Positions 1 to 7,532 of a stretch of DNA of 64,000 nt are shown piece after piece. The DNA is from Dechloromonas sp. HYN0024 (lineage in GTDB: Bacteria; Pseudomonadota; Gammaproteobacteria; Burkholderiales; Rhodocyclaceae). The stretch spans positions 248,001-312,000 of the forward strand of contig NZ_CP031842.1 of assembly GCF_003441615.1 (NCBI RefSeq), given 5' to 3'. The translations under genes and the position numbers were made by a program. The notes under the pieces are model-generated. The model did no database searches. It was not told where the DNA came from and worked only from the letters and a program-made list of their open reading frames with translations. Position 1 is the stretch's first letter, and each line of letters opens with the position of its first letter.

Positions 1-755
1 TTGGGTTCGGTCAGGATGCGCACCAGCATCTCCTGCGTCAAATCGTGCAGGCGGGCGACGATGGGCAGGCGGCCGGCGAATTCGGGGATCAGGCCGAATT
101 CAAGGAGGTCGGTTGGTTTTACCCGGGCATTGAGGCGTTCGAGGATTTTCTCGTCATCGCCCGCGGTTGTCGAAATGAAGCCGAAGGTATGCGTCCGGGT
201 CAGGATGTGGTCAAGCCCGACAAAGGCCCCGCCGCAGATGAACAGGATGTTCGTGGTGTCGAGATGGCGGCCGTCCTTGAGACGGATCGGGGCGCCTTCC
301 ATGATCTTGAGCAGGGCATGCTGGACGCTTTCGCCCGAGGTGGCCCGCGCCTGGCCGCCAATGGCCTTGAGCTTGTCGACTTCGTCGACAAAGACGATAC
401 CGCGCTGGGCGCGTTCGATATCGCCATCGGCTCGGTCGAGCAGACGATGCAGGATGGCCTCGATCTCATCGCCGACAAACTGCGTCTGGGCCAGCGAGGT
501 GGCATCGGCGGTGACAAAAGGGACGGCGAGGATGCGGGCCAGTGTTTCGCAAAGCAAGGTCTTGCCGGTACCGGTCGGGCCAACCAGCAGGATGTTGCTT
601 TTGCTCAGTTCGACCGCATTGTCACCGGCATTGGCCGCCATGCGTCGGTAATGGGCGTAAATGGCGACGGCCAGCGTGCGTTTGGCGGCTTCCTGGCCGA
701 TCACGTGCTCGGAGAGCTGGCGGACGATTTCGCTGGGTTTGAGCTGGCTGGACAT
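1..755 (-). CDS. ClpX-like AAA+ ATPase lacking the zinc-binding domain (partial)
   Basis: The protein is a ClpX-family unfoldase cut by the left edge of the window, with about 251 residues visible. Translation from the ATG at 755 gives Walker A GPTGTGKT (residues 59-66), Walker B IVFVDEVDK (about 120-128), and the ClpX-like stretches ILFICGGAF and EFGLIPEFAGRLP. It begins directly at the region matching HVIGQE of ClpX, so the N-terminal four-Cys zinc domain of classical ClpX is absent. The substrate pore loop reads FVG instead of YVG. The stretch equivalent to the IGF loop that docks ClpP is short and reads TFGF, so ClpP partnership is uncertain. It follows minE by 40 bp on the same strand, which suggests a role tied to the Min operon; that role is inference. 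Confidence 0.85.
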   Translation of the reverse strand, partial: MSSQLKPSEIVRQLSEHVIGQEAAKRTLAVAIYAHYRRMAANAGDNAVELSKSNILLVGPTGTGKTLLCETLARILAVPFVTADATSLAQTQFVGDEIEAILHRLLDRADGDIERAQRGIVFVDEVDKLKAIGGQARATSGESVQHALLKIMEGAPIRLKDGRHLDTTNILFICGGAFVGLDHILTRTHTFGFISTTAGDDEKILERLNARVKPTDLLEFGLIPEFAGRLPIVARLHDLTQEMLVRILTEP

Positions 756-786
756 CGGGGCACTCCCTGTTCGGAATGCCCCGATG
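753..786 (-). promoter_or_regulatory. Hairpin covering the start codon of the ClpX-like gene
   Basis: A perfect 10-bp inverted repeat (CATCGGGGCA at 753-762, TGCCCCGATG at 777-786) continues after one mismatch into three more pairs around a six-base loop. In the minus-strand mRNA the 3' arm contains both the Shine-Dalgarno-like GGGAG and the AUG of the ClpX-like gene. There is no U-run, so it does not look like an intrinsic terminator. Translational control or an RNA-processing site between minE and the next gene is the likely role (inference). Confidence 0.55.
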
Positions 787-795
787 CTAGTCTTC

Positions 796-1053
796 TCAGC
801 CATTTTCGGGAAGTACGATATTGACTTCCAGAACCTCGTAATTTCCCTGTTTTTCGAGCGAAACGCGGATGTCCTCGGTGTTCACCTTGACGTACTTGGA
901 GATCACGGCGATCAGCTCGCGTTGCAGGTCGGGCAGGAAATTGGCGCTGCTGCCGCCACCGTCGCGCTCATGGGCGATGATCAGTTGCAGGCGCTCCTTG
1001 GCCAGATGGGCGGTTTTCGGCTTGTTGCCGAAGAGCATGGAAAGCAGCGACAT
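796..1053 (-). CDS. minE: Cell division topological specificity factor MinE
   Basis: This 85-residue protein matches the usual MinE length. The N-terminal MSLLSMLFG amphipathic segment is the membrane/MinD-interacting part, followed by [12 protein letters not shown], the anti-MinCD helix/strand, and a C-terminal topological specificity domain ending in [13 protein letters not shown]. MinE stimulates MinD ATPase and drives pole-to-pole oscillation so that the division septum forms at midcell. It starts 1 bp after the minD stop, so the two are translationally close in a minC-minD-minE operon that continues into the ClpX-like gene. Confidence 0.97.
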   Translation of the reverse strand: MSLLSMLFGNKPKTAHLAKERLQLIIAHERDGGGSSANFLPDLQRELIAVISKYVKVNTEDIRVSLEKQGNYEVLEVNIVLPENG

Positions 1054-1054
1054 G

Positions 1055-1870
1055 TCACTTGCCTCCGAACAGGCGCTTCAACAGGCCCGGCTTGACGTAG
1101 TCGACAAAGCGCAGCGGCTTGTCCTCGCCGAGGAAGCGGGTGATCACGTCGTGGTAGGCCTCGGCGGCGTCGGACTCCTTCTGGTGGATGACCGGTGAGC
1201 CCTGATTGGAAGCCTGCAAAACTTCTTCCGATTCGGGAATGACACCGATGATCGGCACCCGGAGGATTTCCTGGATGTCCTTGTAAGACAGCATTTCGCC
1301 GGCTTCAACGCGGGTCGGGTTGTAACGCGTGATGAGCAGATGTTCCTTGACCGGCTCGCGGCCTTCGATGGCACGGCGCGACTTGGCTTGGAGAATGCCG
1401 AGGATGCGGTCCGAGTCGCGCACCGAGGAGACTTCCGGGTTGGTCACGACGAGGGCTTCGTCGGCGAAGGTCAGGGCCATCACGGCACCCGACTCGATGC
1501 CGGCCGGCGAATCGCAGACGATGTAGTCGAAACCCTGGTGTTCGAGTTCCTTGATGACTTTCTCGACGCCTTCTTCGGTCAGCGCATCCTTGTCACGCGT
1601 TTGCGAGGCGGGCAGCACGTAGAGGTTGTCGGTGTGCTTGTCCTTGATCAGGGCCTGGGTCAGCGTCGCTTCGCCATTGATGACATTGATCAGGTCATAG
1701 ACGACGCGGCGTTCGCAGCCCATGATCAGGTCGAGGTTGCGCAGGCCGACGTCGAAGTCGATGACCGCTGTCTTGAAGCCGCGCTGGGCGAGGCCGGTGG
1801 AAAAGCTGGCGCTGGTGGTGGTCTTGCCGACCCCGCCTTTGCCGGAGGTAACGACGATGATTCTGGTCAC
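1055..1870 (-). CDS. minD: Septum site-determining ATPase MinD
   Basis: MinD is the membrane-associated ParA/Mrp-type ATPase that recruits MinC and oscillates under MinE control. The 271-residue product starts with [18 protein letters not shown], the deviant Walker A motif with the signature lysine, followed by [15 protein letters not shown] and the CDSPAGIE switch region. The C-terminus [14 protein letters not shown] is the amphipathic membrane-targeting helix. It lies between minC and minE in the usual proteobacterial order. Confidence 0.98.
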   Translation of the reverse strand: MTRIIVVTSGKGGVGKTTTSASFSTGLAQRGFKTAVIDFDVGLRNLDLIMGCERRVVYDLINVINGEATLTQALIKDKHTDNLYVLPASQTRDKDALTEEGVEKVIKELEHQGFDYIVCDSPAGIESGAVMALTFADEALVVTNPEVSSVRDSDRILGILQAKSRRAIEGREPVKEHLLITRYNPTRVEAGEMLSYKDIQEILRVPIIGVIPESEEVLQASNQGSPVIHQKESDAAEAYHDVITRFLGEDKPLRFVDYVKPGLLKRLFGGK

Positions 1871-1921
1871 GTGTGTTCTCGCTGGGTAAGTGGTGGAAAA
1901 AGCTCGCGTCGAAACGCGCGA

Positions 1922-2689
1922 TTAACGGAGGGCCAGGGCGGCGACGGTGAGGCGGCTTTCGCCACCTTCCTCAACAAGGCTGATGGTGGCCGGCTGGCGG
2001 GCGAGATCGGCGGGAACGCCGGCCTCGAAAGTGCGGTAGAGACCGGCCACGGAAACCAGTTCGGCTTCCAGGCTGGTGGTGAAGATACGTGCCGTCTTGT
2101 CACCGCTCGCCCCGGCCAGGGCGCGGCCGCGCAAGGGGGCGTAGACGTGGATGTGGCCGTCGGCAATCACTTCGGCACCGGCACTGATCATCGCGGTGAC
2201 GATCAGGTCGCAACCCTTGGCGTAAAAACGCTGGCCGGAGCGCAAGGGTTTGTCGAGGATGACGGTGCGCGGGGGCGGCTCAGGGGGCAGCGGGGCGGTC
2301 GGCTCGGGGGAGGCAACTGGCGCGGCGGGGGGCGTCGGTGGTTCTGCCACCCGGTGGCGGGCAGGGCGGCCGAGAGCATCACTGCTCACGGTTGGCAGGC
2401 CGGCGGCGGTTGCGCTGGCGGCCTGGGTGGCGGGCAGACCACAGGTGCCAATGGCGCTCAAGCCCGATGCGGCCAGCAGGCGGCTGATGCCAGCCCAATC
2501 GGGGTGGTCGGCGATGGGGTCGGTGAGGCTGAAATCGAGGACCGCCAGTTCGTTTTCGAAAAAGTCCGGGCTGTTGCCGGTCAATTCGGCCAGGGCTGTG
2601 TGCAGCCTGGCGGGGTCGGTGGTGCGGAGTTGCGTCTGGATGATCTTGAGGGTCGTGCCCTTGAACTGAATCGGTGCGTCTTTGGCCAT
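1922..2689 (-). CDS. minC: Septum site-determining protein MinC
   Basis: MinC inhibits FtsZ assembly away from midcell. The 255-residue product has an N-terminal MinC_N domain (about residues 1-110), a Pro/Ala-rich linker (about 110-150), and a C-terminal beta-helical domain with [15 protein letters not shown] and [21 protein letters not shown], the conserved region for dimerisation and MinD binding. The ATG at 2689 is followed by KDAPIQFKG, typical of the family. It is the first gene of the min operon and is divergent from the phosphoglycerate mutase gene across 128 bp. Confidence 0.96.
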   Translation of the reverse strand: MAKDAPIQFKGTTLKIIQTQLRTTDPARLHTALAELTGNSPDFFENELAVLDFSLTDPIADHPDWAGISRLLAASGLSAIGTCGLPATQAASATAAGLPTVSSDALGRPARHRVAEPPTPPAAPVASPEPTAPLPPEPPPRTVILDKPLRSGQRFYAKGCDLIVTAMISAGAEVIADGHIHVYAPLRGRALAGASGDKTARIFTTSLEAELVSVAGLYRTFEAGVPADLARQPATISLVEEGGESRLTVAALALR

Positions 2690-2817
2690 GCCTGCTGCGG
2701 TGTTGCGAAAGGGGCGCGATTATCCCATAGCCAGGCAGGGCAAAAAGTGAAACTTGTGTTGCGTCTGCATTTCATCTGGGGGCGAGGCGCTGCGGCACGT
2801 CGTGACGACGAGGTAAA

Positions 2818-4485
2818 ATGACGGCTTTTGCCGAAAGCCAGCCCATGCTGAATAAGCTCTCCGCCTTTGCCGGTGTCCAAGGCCCGGTCGTCATCATCGT
2901 CATGGACGGCTACGGCTTGCCCAAAAGCGATGTCGGCAGCGCCATCGCCGCTGCCCGCAAGCCGACCCTCGACCGCCTTTTTTCCGCCTATCCGAACATC
3001 CGTCTGCGCGCCCACGGTACCGCGGTTGGCATGCCGTCCGACGACGATATGGGCAATTCGGAAGTTGGGCACAATGCCATCGGTGCCGGGCAGGTCTATA
3101 GCCAAGGCGCCTCGCTGGTGTCGAACGCCATTGCCTCCGGCGCCATCTGGCAGGGTGAGGCATGGCAGCAGATCATTGCCGGGGCCAAGGCCGGTCGAGG
3201 CGTCGTTCATTTTCTCGGGTTGTTTTCGGACGGCAACGTGCATAGCCACATTGATCACCTCAAGGCCATGGTTGTCCAGGCCAAGGCCGACGGCATCAGG
3301 ACGGTGCGCGTCCACGCCCTGCTTGACGGGCGCGATGTGCCGGAAACCAGCGCGCTGGATTACGTCATTCCCTTCGAAGCCTTCCTCGCCGCAATCAGCG
3401 ATGCCGGTTTCGATGCGCGTATCGCTTCGGGCGGTGGTCGCCAGTTCATTACGATGGACCGCTACGATGCCAACTGGTCTATGGTCGAAAAAGGCTGGAA
3501 GGCGCATGTGCTTGGGCTGGGGGCGCAGTTCCCCAATGCCACGGCGGCGGTTAACGGCCTGCGCGAGAAGCATCCGGGAACGATCGATCAGGATTTGCCG
3601 GAGTTCGTCATTGCCGACGGGGGCAAGGCCATTGGCACCATCGAGGATGGAGACGCGGTGGTTTTCTTCAACTTCCGGGGTGACCGTGCCATTGAAATCA
3701 CCCGTGCCTTTGAAGAGGCCAGTTTCGACAAGTTCGACCGTGTCCGCTCGCCGCGTGTGACCTACGCCGGCATGCTGCAGTACGACGGTGACCTCAAACT
3801 GCCGGCCCGTTTCCTCGTGGCGCCGCCAGCGATCAAGGACACCACCGGTGAATGGTTCGCAAAATCGGGGATTGCCCAATTTGCCTGCTCGGAAACGCAA
3901 AAATTCGGCCACGTCACCTATTTCTGGAATGGCAACCGTTCCGGCAAGTTCGAGGGTGAAACCTGGCAGGAAGTGCCGAGCGACGTGGTTCCCTTTGAGC
4001 AGCGGCCATGGATGAAAGCGGCCGAAATCGCCGATGCGATGATTGCCGCCATCCAGTCAGGCCTGTACAGGACGCTGCGCTGCAACTTCGCCAATGGCGA
4101 CATGGTTGGTCATACCGGCAATTTCAATGCCGCAACGCTCGCCGTCGAGGCGGTTGATCTGTCGCTGGGGCGGGTTCTGCAGGCGATCGATGCGGCCGGT
4201 GGGGTGGCCCTGATTACGGCTGACCATGGCAATGCCGATGAAATGTTCGAACTGGACAAGAAAACGAAGCAACCGGCGCTGAATGCGGATGGTACGTTCA
4301 AGGCGAAGACGGCGCACACCCTCAATCCGGTGCCGCTGATCCTCTACGATAATGTCAGTGGCGGCAAACTGGCGCTCAAGCAAACGGAAAAGGCCGGTCT
4401 GTCGAATATTGCGGCGACGGTGGCCAATCTGCTCGGGCTGGAAAAACATGCCGCCTGGGACGAAAGCGTCCTCGACATTCGATAG
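2818..4485 (+). CDS. gpmI: 2,3-bisphosphoglycerate-independent phosphoglycerate mutase, plant-type
   Basis: The enzyme interconverts 3- and 2-phosphoglycerate in glycolysis using two metal ions (Mn or similar) and a phosphoserine intermediate. Alkaline-phosphatase-fold motifs are visible: VMDGYG at the N-terminus, DDMGNSEVGHNAIGAG carrying the catalytic serine, DGRDVPE, ASGGGRQFITMDRY, NFRGDRAIE, NGDMVGHTG and TADHGNAD. At 555 residues it is longer than the roughly 510-residue E. coli/Bacillus form, and motifs such as RAHGTAVGMPSDDDMGNSE and FGHVTYFWNGNRSG resemble plant enzymes. The ATG at 2818 has GAGG 6 bp upstream; a second in-frame ATG at 2845 is also plausible. A TAAAAT box overlaps the first ATG. 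Confidence 0.95.
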   Translation: MTAFAESQPMLNKLSAFAGVQGPVVIIVMDGYGLPKSDVGSAIAAARKPTLDRLFSAYPNIRLRAHGTAVGMPSDDDMGNSEVGHNAIGAGQVYSQGASLVSNAIASGAIWQGEAWQQIIAGAKAGRGVVHFLGLFSDGNVHSHIDHLKAMVVQAKADGIRTVRVHALLDGRDVPETSALDYVIPFEAFLAAISDAGFDARIASGGGRQFITMDRYDANWSMVEKGWKAHVLGLGAQFPNATAAVNGLREKHPGTIDQDLPEFVIADGGKAIGTIEDGDAVVFFNFRGDRAIEITRAFEEASFDKFDRVRSPRVTYAGMLQYDGDLKLPARFLVAPPAIKDTTGEWFAKSGIAQFACSETQKFGHVTYFWNGNRSGKFEGETWQEVPSDVVPFEQRPWMKAAEIADAMIAAIQSGLYRTLRCNFANGDMVGHTGNFNAATLAVEAVDLSLGRVLQAIDAAGGVALITADHGNADEMFELDKKTKQPALNADGTFKAKTAHTLNPVPLILYDNVSGGKLALKQTEKAGLSNIAATVANLLGLEKHAAWDESVLDIR

Positions 4486-4501
4486 GGTTTATAGCGATCA
4501 A

Positions 4502-4546
4502 GAAAATGGGCGTCCTGCCTTGCGGCCGACGCCCATTTTTATTTTC
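4502..4546. terminator. Bidirectional intrinsic terminator
   Basis: The stem AAAATGGGCGTC pairs with GACGCCCATTTTT around a short GC-rich loop, with T-rich sequence after it on the plus strand and A-rich sequence before it. It can terminate the phosphoglycerate mutase gene and the convergent small minus-strand gene that ends at 4562. Confidence 0.85.
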
Positions 4547-4561
4547 TGTTGCCGCAGGCCG

Positions 4562-4768
4562 CTAGCTTCCCGATTTGCCTTGGGCCTTTTCGATTTCAGC
4601 TAGCAGGCGCAGGGCGCGCTCGCGGTTTTTTTCCTTGGCGGCGGCACGTTCGGCCACGTTGGCGGCCTCGTCGAGCGAGGCCTTGATCAGCGCCTCATGC
4701 GGGGTCAGGCCGCCGAGGGCGGCATTCAGCATACGCTCGACTTTCTCGTCGAGATCTTTTTCCGACAT
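4562..4768 (-). CDS. Small hypothetical charged helical protein
   Basis: This 68-residue protein, starting MSEKDLDEKVERMLNA and rich in Ala, Glu, Lys and Arg, is predicted to be mostly helical; I do not recognise the family. The ATG at 4768 is preferred over the one at 4780 because GGAGA lies 6 bp upstream of it. It is the last minus-strand gene before the shared terminator. There is no signal peptide, membrane segment or metal motif. A cytosolic role is all that can be inferred. Confidence 0.6.
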   Translation of the reverse strand: MSEKDLDEKVERMLNAALGGLTPHEALIKASLDEAANVAERAAAKEKNRERALRLLAEIEKAQGKSGS

Positions 4769-4826
4769 CGGAATCTCCATTCAGATCGGCTGCGGATTCG
4801 GCAGTTGTTCCGCCGAATTCCTGTCT

Positions 4827-5075
4827 TTACTTGACGCCGGGCTTTCGGCCCGGTGCCGGGCGTGGAATATACCCTGAAACCCGGCATTGAAACCCTTCTA
4901 TTGCCTTGCCTTTGACATAACTGGTGACGCTGCAGCGGGAAATGTCCCCGCGCGCCGATAGTTCGGTCAGTGAGGCGCGAACGTCAGCCAGTGGCATGTC
5001 GATCGCCCTGGCAATATCGAAATCGAGCAACTGGCCATGTTTCTTGAGGTGTTCGAGAACTTTTGTGGCGTGCAT
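4827..5075 (-). CDS. Small winged-helix DNA-binding-like protein
   Basis: The 82-residue product begins MHATKVLEHLKKHGQLLD and continues through a helix-turn-helix-like stretch (FDIARAIDMPLADVRASLTELSARG, summarised by ARAIDMPLADVRASL) and a basic tail. The layout is that of small winged-helix regulators such as FeoC or ArsR-like proteins, but the exact family is not recognised. I chose the ATG at 5075 over upstream alternatives because AAAGGA lies 6 bp before it and the upstream in-frame region overlaps a predicted small RNA. The target is unknown. Confidence 0.65.
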   Translation of the reverse strand: MHATKVLEHLKKHGQLLDFDIARAIDMPLADVRASLTELSARGDISRCSVTSYVKGKAIEGFQCRVSGYIPRPAPGRKPGVK

Positions 5076-5198
5076 CAGGATTCCTTTCGGTGGCCGGACC
5101 GGACTCAGCGTGCGCAGCGAACTGCGGTAACCAGGGCCGGTTTCGGCAATAAGACAAACTCCCCTCTTTTTGGTGCCGGCAGCAGGGGCTGGCATGAC

Positions 5199-5260
5199 AA
5201 AAAAAGAAGCCCGCACGGGGCGGGCTTAAATCCATTTCTTGGAGGAGATGGAGGAGACAG
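5199..5260 (-). ncRNA. Predicted small RNA with two anti-Shine-Dalgarno CUCCUCC motifs
   Basis: A short minus-strand transcription unit is bounded by a sigma-70-like promoter (-35 TTGCGG at 5289-5294, 17-bp spacer, -10 CATAAT at 5266-5271) and an intrinsic terminator (stem AAGCCCGC/GCGGGCTT at 5207-5227, then seven U at 5199-5205). The predicted RNA is about 60 nt. Its 5' part contains CUCCUCCAUCUCCUCC, two copies of a motif complementary to ribosome binding sites, as in the CUCCUCC-type Hfq-associated sRNAs of Neisseria and alphaproteobacteria. It lies between the phasin gene, which has its own terminator, and the winged-helix gene. A 13-codon reading frame, MKSVSSISSKKWI, also spans it but would start upstream of the predicted RNA start. 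Confidence 0.6.
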
Positions 5261-5265
5261 ACTTC

Positions 5266-5294
5266 ATTATGCCCAGATCGATTGTGCACCGCAA
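5266..5294 (-). promoter_or_regulatory. Sigma-70-type promoter of the predicted small RNA
   Basis: Read on the minus strand, TTGCGG (5289-5294) is separated by exactly 17 bp from CATAAT (5266-5271), five of six matches to the -10 consensus. The expected start is near 5258-5260, just upstream of the CUCCUCC repeats. Confidence 0.5.
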
Positions 5295-5390
5295 CATCTT
5301 TTGTGTATCAAATTGTGACGAGGCCGATATGGGTAATTGAAAATGCCGGTAGTTGAAGGCATGGCCTGTATCCTGGCGATTAAACGTTAA

Positions 5391-5421
5391 CGAAAAAGCC
5401 CCGCCGGGCAGGCGGGGCTTT
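5391..5421 (-). terminator. Intrinsic terminator of the phasin gene
   Basis: An 11-bp perfect stem, AAAGCCCCGCC/GGCGGGGCTTT (5395-5405 and 5411-5421), with a five-base loop is followed on the minus strand by further T residues (CTTTTTCG). It lies 26 bp after the phasin stop codon. Confidence 0.85.
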
Positions 5422-5446
5422 GCTTTCGGGAGGCCCGAAAGAGTGA

Positions 5447-5962
5447 TTACTTGGACTTCTTGGTGACGGCAGCCATGTTGGCCTGGGCAGCATCAGCAAA
5501 CTGCTTGGCAACGGTGTTCATGTTGCCGAAAGCCGAGTTGGCAGCAGCGATGGCGCTCTGGATCGCAGCAACAGCACCTTCCGAGCCAGCCGGAGCGGAC
5601 TTGGTGGCCATTTCAACCATACCGGCCATGGATTTCTGGAAGTCGCCGAACTGGGCTTCAACCATCTTGGCCAGATCCTGTTGGGTCTGGGCAGAGATTT
5701 CGTAGACCGAACGCGAGTAGGCAACGGCCTTCTCGACAGCCGGCTGGGCCAGGGCGGTCTGGGCGGCGAGGGCAGCCTTCGGGTCCTTGGCTTCCATGAC
5801 CGACTTGACGCCGGAAACGGTATCTTCCAGAGCGGCGCGGGCGGTGTTCAGGTTGAGGGCGGCGATGCGCTCGGCAGAAGCCAGGGCGGTGTTGGCAACA
5901 GACAGCAGGGAGTCAACGGTGGCTTTGTTGGCGGCGGTGAATTGTTCGGTGTTGATAGACAT
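5447..5962 (-). CDS. phaP: Phasin family protein (PHA granule coat)
   Basis: Phasins coat polyhydroxyalkanoate granules and control their number and size. The 171-residue Ala-rich, helical protein begins MSINTEQFTAANKATVDSLL and contains the betaproteobacterial phasin pattern (NLNTARAALEDT, YSRSVYEISAQTQQDL, NTVAKQFADAAQ) with a basic KKSK end; there is no signal peptide. The length fits the family. GGAG lies 7 bp before the ATG, and a TATACT -10-like box lies at 6002-6007. A PhaM homologue at 28988 supports PHA storage in this organism. Confidence 0.93.
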   Translation of the reverse strand: MSINTEQFTAANKATVDSLLSVANTALASAERIAALNLNTARAALEDTVSGVKSVMEAKDPKAALAAQTALAQPAVEKAVAYSRSVYEISAQTQQDLAKMVEAQFGDFQKSMAGMVEMATKSAPAGSEGAVAAIQSAIAAANSAFGNMNTVAKQFADAAQANMAAVTKKSK

Positions 5963-6112
5963 GTGTGTCTCCAGAAAAGGTTATCAGTGTGTTCGGAATT
6001 GAGTATAGCGCACTATTTGTAAAAATTGTGCACTGCAGCAATTTAAGTTGACTGCCACCTATCCGTTTGATTTCCTGTTGATTCCGGATTGCCCTTCGCT
6101 GGTCAGCCCAGC

Positions 6113-6379
6113 TTACTTGCGCCGGCCTGCTTTGCCTTGCCAATACTGGAATTCTGGCTCATGAACCTCAATGTCCAGTTCCATGATGGTGGTTTGCAGG
6201 CGGGCCTGCACATCGGCGACGGCCTGGTTGTAAACGAGGGGAGCAATCTCTTTAAGGAAGAAACCGAGCAGAGCACCCGCCGCGAGATTACCGATTTCTT
6301 CCTCCATGTTTTCGCTGAAATAGCGCTGGATGGAGGTGATGGCGGCGGCGCTGGCTTCTTTGGAAAGGTCGAGACTCAT
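6113..6379 (-). CDS. DUF2164 family protein
   Basis: This 88-residue protein has the arrangement of the DUF2164 family: an N-terminal segment SIQRYFSENMEEEIGNLAAGALLGFFLKEIAPLVYN (key core GNLAAGALLGFFLKEI) and a C-terminal charged helix. The function is unknown. Its start codon overlaps the stop of the upstream phosphatase gene (ATGA at 6376-6379), so it is translationally coupled to it and is the last of a three-gene minus-strand operon. Confidence 0.8.
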   Translation of the reverse strand: MSLDLSKEASAAAITSIQRYFSENMEEEIGNLAAGALLGFFLKEIAPLVYNQAVADVQARLQTTIMELDIEVHEPEFQYWQGKAGRRK

Positions 6380-6906
6380 CGATGAAATGTCCGTGGTGTT
6401 GGCGCCGGCGTTGCACTGTCGGCTGGCTCAAGCTGGCGTTTGAGTTCGTCGATCAGGCCGCTGGCAGCATCTTCAATCATCTCCAGCACCAGGTCGAAGC
6501 GGGCGCCCAGGGTCAGGTAGGGGTCCGGCACCTCGTCCTCGGTGAAACGCGTGGCGTAATCCATAAGCAACCTGATTCGCATCAATTGATCTTCCGTCGC
6601 CATGCGGCGCAGGTTGTACAGGTTGGTCCGGTCCATGGCCAGGATCAGGTCGAAGTCTTCCAGATCCTGCCAGCCGATGCGCCTGGCCCGGATGGTCGAA
6701 AGATCGTAGCCTTTTTCCCAGGCGACCCGCTGGCTGTTGGGGTCGCAGGAGTCGCCGGCGCGATAGCCGTGGGTGCCGGCCGAGGAGACTTCCACGCGGT
6801 CGCCCAGGCCGTTCTTGTCGAGCAACTGGCGCAGTACCGCTTCGGCGGTCGGCGAGCGACAAACATTGCTCATGCAGACACAGAGAATGCGGAAGGGCGT
6901 CGTCAT
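6376..6906 (-). CDS. Low-molecular-weight protein tyrosine phosphatase
   Basis: The enzyme hydrolyses phosphotyrosine in proteins. The signature C-X5-R-S is seen as CMSNVCRSP (Cys11 to Arg17), preceded by the ILCVC strand, and the general-acid aspartate is in PDPYLT. The 176 residues are slightly longer than the usual 150 to 160 because of a Pro/Thr-rich tail. Position 13 is Ser where most members have Gly (CLGNICR). The gene sits between a protein of unknown function and a DUF2164 gene. No polysaccharide genes are nearby, so the substrate cannot be inferred. Confidence 0.92.
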   Translation of the reverse strand: MTTPFRILCVCMSNVCRSPTAEAVLRQLLDKNGLGDRVEVSSAGTHGYRAGDSCDPNSQRVAWEKGYDLSTIRARRIGWQDLEDFDLILAMDRTNLYNLRRMATEDQLMRIRLLMDYATRFTEDEVPDPYLTLGARFDLVLEMIEDAASGLIDELKRQLEPADSATPAPTPRTFHR

Positions 6907-6922
6907 GGCGTCATCGGTCCAG

Positions 6923-7282
6923 CTATCTGGCGTTTCTTTCGCGCACGATGGGTGGCAGGAACTTGACCGAAAACCGCCAGCCTTCCGCCGTCGCCTTGAG
7001 GATCAGAGACTTCGATTTGGCCCCTTCGTCAAAGGCCGGATCCGGCCCGAGCAGTTCGATGGCGCCGATGCCCTTGATGACGCAGGCGCCAGGCAGCGTG
7101 ACAAAGGCCGACTCGGCAGCCACCAGGACAAAATCGCCGGCAAGCGACTCCGAGCACGACAGGCCTTTCGGGATGGCCGCCGGATTCTCCTTCCAGGCCT
7201 GGCGCAGGGCGTCCAGGGCATGGCTGAGTTCGTCGGTGATCTTTGCGGCGAGGGTGACTTCGCGCGACTTCGCATGGCTCAT
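6923..7282 (-). CDS. Hypothetical protein, first gene of the phosphatase operon
   Basis: The 119-residue product starts MSHAKSREVTLAAKITDEL. The ATG at 7282 has AGGAG about 8 bp upstream, so the longer reading frame that runs on to 7741 is not used. I do not recognise the family. It looks soluble, with an N-terminal amphipathic helix and alternating hydrophobic strands (GDFVLVAAESAFVTLPG, GWRFSVKFLPP). It ends 16 bp before the LMW-PTP start, so the two are probably co-transcribed. Confidence 0.65.
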   Translation of the reverse strand: MSHAKSREVTLAAKITDELSHALDALRQAWKENPAAIPKGLSCSESLAGDFVLVAAESAFVTLPGACVIKGIGAIELLGPDPAFDEGAKSKSLILKATAEGWRFSVKFLPPIVRERNAR

Positions 7283-7532
7283 CCAAAATCTCCTGAGTTC
7301 GTGGGTCTGGCAAGGCCACGACGGCCAGCAGAGCAATAGGATAGTCGCTGACGGGGAAAAGCGGGCATATGCGCCAACAATAATCGCCTCTGGCGGACGT
7401 TTGCCGGCGACGTTGTGCTTTATTCGGCCGAATACTTCCGTTTTTTCGAAGGGTTGCTGCCGGTCAGTGGGGTGGCTTGAATGCCTCAGGGTTTCTAGAA
7501 TGGATGCCTGACCAATCGCCAGGCTCCATCCC

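Noticed and set aside
2581..3912. 443-codon open frame opposite the phosphoglycerate mutase and overlapping minC
   Set aside because: It crosses two confident genes, and its translation is a typical antisense mixture of charged residues.
5228..5270. 13-codon frame MKSVSSISSKKWI within the small RNA region
   Set aside because: It has no ribosome binding site and its ATG lies upstream of the predicted RNA start; the CUCCUCC repeats explain the sequence better.
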